Part shown: positions 7,021 through 8,363 of the stretch, piece by piece
Layout: each line of letters begins with the position of its first letter
How positions within the stretch are numbered: position 1 is the stretch's first letter
From: Burkholderiaceae bacterium
GTDB lineage: Bacteria; Pseudomonadota; Gammaproteobacteria; Burkholderiales; Burkholderiaceae_C
DNA length: 8,363 nt
Reading direction: 5' to 3'
NCBI GenBank assembly: GCA_030726195.1
Contig: JANREF010000087.1
Coordinates: 1 to 8,363, forward strand
Program-made: the position numbers and the translations under genes
Notes under the pieces: model-generated
The model's database searches: none
The model's input: only the letters and a program-made list of their open reading frames with translations
Told to the model about the DNA's origin: nothing

Positions 7021-7044
7021 TTATTGATTAATTAATTGATTGAT
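7021..7044. repeat. Degenerate tetranucleotide (TNAT) tract in the nfeD-qmcA spacer
   Basis: Six consecutive four-base units TTAT, TGAT, TAAT, TAAT, TGAT, TGAT form a strictly periodic AT-rich tract in a GC-rich neighbourhood. It lies in the 110-base spacer (6954-7063) between the nfeD stop and the qmcA start. The spacer also holds a 5-bp dyad GCGCG/CGCGC (6981-6985 and 6994-6998) and a nine-base direct repeat AATGGGTTT (6955-6963 and 7010-7018). I found no convincing promoter hexamers here, so qmcA may rely on read-through from nfeD. Confidence 0.5.
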
Positions 7045-7063
7045 GAGTGTGGGGGTATTTTGT

Positions 7064-7477
7064 TTACATGGGCGTGATACGCAAGCGTGAGCCGTCAATG
7101 GCCACAATGCGGTGTGCGCCCAGTGTTTGCGGGGTGTCGGGGGCGGCAGCAATGGCGGTCCAATCGGCGCCCCTGTAGTGCACGCGTGTGGTGGCATCGG
7201 CTTGCCAAGCGTCAACGGTGACGGTTTGGCCGATGTCCATGGATGTGTCCGCGCTGCGCGTGCGCTGGCGGCCTTTGGCCATGTGCCACACCGCAACGGC
7301 GCCGGATGACACGAGCGCTGCCACGGTGAGTTGTTGGGTGAGGGTGGTGTCTGCGTAGCTCAGCAGCGCAGCCGCTGCCAAGCCCAATGCCGCCATTAGT
7401 AAGTAAAAGGTGCCAGTGACAAGCTCGGTTGCCAACAAAACGAAAAAACCAATCCACCACCAAGTTGTAATGCTCAC
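7064..7477 (-). CDS. NfeD-family membrane protein (YbbJ-like partner of QmcA)
   Basis: Short NfeD proteins sit in the inner membrane and are almost always encoded beside an SPFH/stomatin protein, which they are thought to assist. The 137 residues comprise an N-terminal hydrophobic part with helices at about 6-40 and 48-66 (WWWIGFFVLLATE start), a basic linker, and a C-terminal OB-fold-like beta domain (about 80-137: DIGQTVTVDAW, ending SRLRITP). The length matches the short, protease-lacking NfeD class. The start is GTG at 7477, chosen because a strong GGAGG lies six bases upstream and the first residues lead straight into the membrane helix. It is followed by qmcA after 110 bases, rather wide for this pair. 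It is divergent from the decarboxylase gene, across 167 bases. Confidence 0.88.
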   Translation of the reverse strand: MSITTWWWIGFFVLLATELVTGTFYLLMAALGLAAAALLSYADTTLTQQLTVAALVSSGAVAVWHMAKGRQRTRSADTSMDIGQTVTVDAWQADATTRVHYRGADWTAIAAAPDTPQTLGAHRIVAIDGSRLRITPM

Positions 7478-7483
7478 GCGCCG

Positions 7484-7488
7484 CCTCC
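7484..7488 (-). promoter_or_regulatory. Ribosome binding site fixing the nfeD GTG start
   Basis: Read on the - strand this is GGAGG, six bases from the GTG at 7477. It is among the strongest Shine-Dalgarno matches in the window and settles the non-ATG start. No clear promoter for the nfeD-qmcA unit was found in the remaining 5' flank. Confidence 0.75.
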
Positions 7489-7561
7489 GTTTACAGTGTT
7501 AGATGTTAGCCACAGTATGTAGTATTTGTGCTCCAAGCGCACTGAACGCCGCTGTAGGGTC

Positions 7562-7590
7562 TTTACACTGCGAGGTGACCTGCCTCTAAG
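7562..7590 (+). promoter_or_regulatory. Candidate sigma70 promoter of the decarboxylase gene
   Basis: TTTACA (7562-7567, five of six bases matching TTGACA) is followed by an exact 17-base spacer and TCTAAG (7585-7590, four of six matching TATAAT). A start near 7597 would give a leader of about 48 bases. That leader holds a small GGCC-GGC-GGCC dyad (7593-7603). The call is by consensus only. Confidence 0.5.
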
Positions 7591-7644
7591 CTGGCCGGCG
7601 GCCCCGACTCTGGTCCCGCCCGTTAGCCCCCTCCTGGATACAAC

Positions 7645-8363
7645 ATGAAATTTCGTTTCCCCATTGTCATCATTGATGAAGACTTTCGTTCTGAAAACAC
7701 GTCTGGCTTAGGCATTCGTGCGTTGGCCGAAGCCATTGAGACAGAGGGCTTCGAAGTGCTGGGCGTGACCAGCTATGGCGACTTGAGCCAGTTTGCACAG
7801 CAGCAAAGTCGCGCCAGTGCGTTTATTTTGTCGATTGACGATGAGGAAGTCACGCAAGGCCCAGACATAGACCCGGCGGTCGAGCGCCTGCGAGGCTTTA
7901 TCGAAGTGGTGCGCCGCAAGAACGCGGACGTACCCATTTACGTGCACGGCGAAACCAAAACATCGCGTCATATCCCCAACGACGTGTTGCGCGAGCTGCA
8001 CGGCTTTATTCACATGTTTGAAGATACGCCTGAGTTTGTGGCGCGTCACATCATCCGCGAGGCCAAGAGCTACCTAGAGGGCATTCAGCCCCCGTTTTTC
8101 AAGGCCTTGCTCGACTACGCTGAAGACGGCTCCTACTCGTGGCACTGCCCGGGGCACTCGGGCGGCGTGGCATTTTTGAAGTCGCCTGTGGGCCAAATGT
8201 TCCACCAGTTTTTTGGTGAAAACATGTTGCGCGCCGACGTGTGTAACGCCGTAGAAGAGCTGGGCCAGTTGTTAGACCACACTGGCCCGATTGCGGACAG
8301 TGAGCGCAATGCCGCGCGTATTTTTAATGCCGACCATTGTTACTTTGTGACCAATGGCACCAG
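7645..8363 (+). CDS. Orn/Lys/Arg decarboxylase (PLP, fold type I), 3'-truncated
   Basis: This enzyme class removes the carboxyl group of lysine, arginine or ornithine to give cadaverine, agmatine or putrescine, in polyamine synthesis or acid resistance. The frame runs from ATG 7645 to the window end with no stop (239 full codons of an expected 700-odd). Residues 1 to about 125 form the receiver-like N-terminal wing domain (MKFRFPIVIIDEDF start). The large PLP domain then begins, with WHCPGHSGG at 166-174, LRADVCNAVEELGQLLDH near 199-216, and TNGT at 236-239, leading into the PLP phosphate-binding loop. The Schiff-base lysine and all substrate-choosing residues lie beyond the window, so the substrate cannot be assigned. 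The ribosome site is weak (TGGA, six bases before the ATG). A promoter candidate lies upstream; the gene is divergent from nfeD. Confidence 0.93.
   Translation, partial: MKFRFPIVIIDEDFRSENTSGLGIRALAEAIETEGFEVLGVTSYGDLSQFAQQQSRASAFILSIDDEEVTQGPDIDPAVERLRGFIEVVRRKNADVPIYVHGETKTSRHIPNDVLRELHGFIHMFEDTPEFVARHIIREAKSYLEGIQPPFFKALLDYAEDGSYSWHCPGHSGGVAFLKSPVGQMFHQFFGENMLRADVCNAVEELGQLLDHTGPIADSERNAARIFNADHCYFVTNGT

Noticed and set aside
7021..7296. A 91-codon - strand open frame overlapping the end of nfeD
   Set aside because: It is a different frame of the NfeD coding region, low in complexity (Pro/Ala/Thr-rich), and ends in the AT-rich repeat.
7489..7560. A promoter for nfeD-qmcA on the - strand
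   Set aside because: Hexamers such as TTGGAG and TAACAT are present, but their spacing does not fit any acceptable -35/-10 pair.

Overview
The window looks like the chromosome of a Gram-negative betaproteobacterium, most likely Burkholderiales and perhaps Comamonadaceae. The grounds are a class II tRNA-Ser with a betaproteobacterial look, an envelope-secretion operon with a TolC-type outer-membrane channel, an nfeD-qmcA pair, and a large Orn/Lys/Arg decarboxylase of the kind found in that order. The taxonomic call rests on recalled resemblance, not on a search.

Left part (1-5576, + strand): one compact operon encodes a complete type I secretion machine followed by a glycosyltransferase. The order is ABC permease/ATPase (5' end cut by the window), HlyD-type periplasmic adaptor, TolC-type outer-membrane channel, and a GT4 glycosyltransferase. 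Gaps are tiny: a 1-base stop/start overlap, then 28 and 11 bases. The three transport proteins would form a continuous inner-membrane-to-outside channel. The exported protein is not in the window and probably lies upstream. The last gene suggests that sugar addition, or surface-polysaccharide synthesis, is tied to this export.

Middle (5577-5890): the operon ends in a 176-base trailer with several hairpins and a stop-free frame continuing from the glycosyltransferase. A symmetrical intrinsic terminator follows, which can serve both the operon and a convergent tRNA-Ser(GGA) gene on the - strand.

Right part: on the - strand, a GTG-started NfeD-family membrane protein and the SPFH protein QmcA form the known membrane-quality-control pair, here separated by a 110-base AT-rich spacer. 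Divergent from them, on the + strand, a PLP-dependent Orn/Lys/Arg decarboxylase starts at 7645 behind a reasonable sigma70-type promoter and runs off the window end.

No CRISPR array, insertion sequence or rRNA was seen. The most interesting points are an eight-G homopolymer inside the glycosyltransferase that could act as an on/off switch, the linkage of a glycosyltransferase to a type I exporter, and the structured, coding-like trailer at the operon end.
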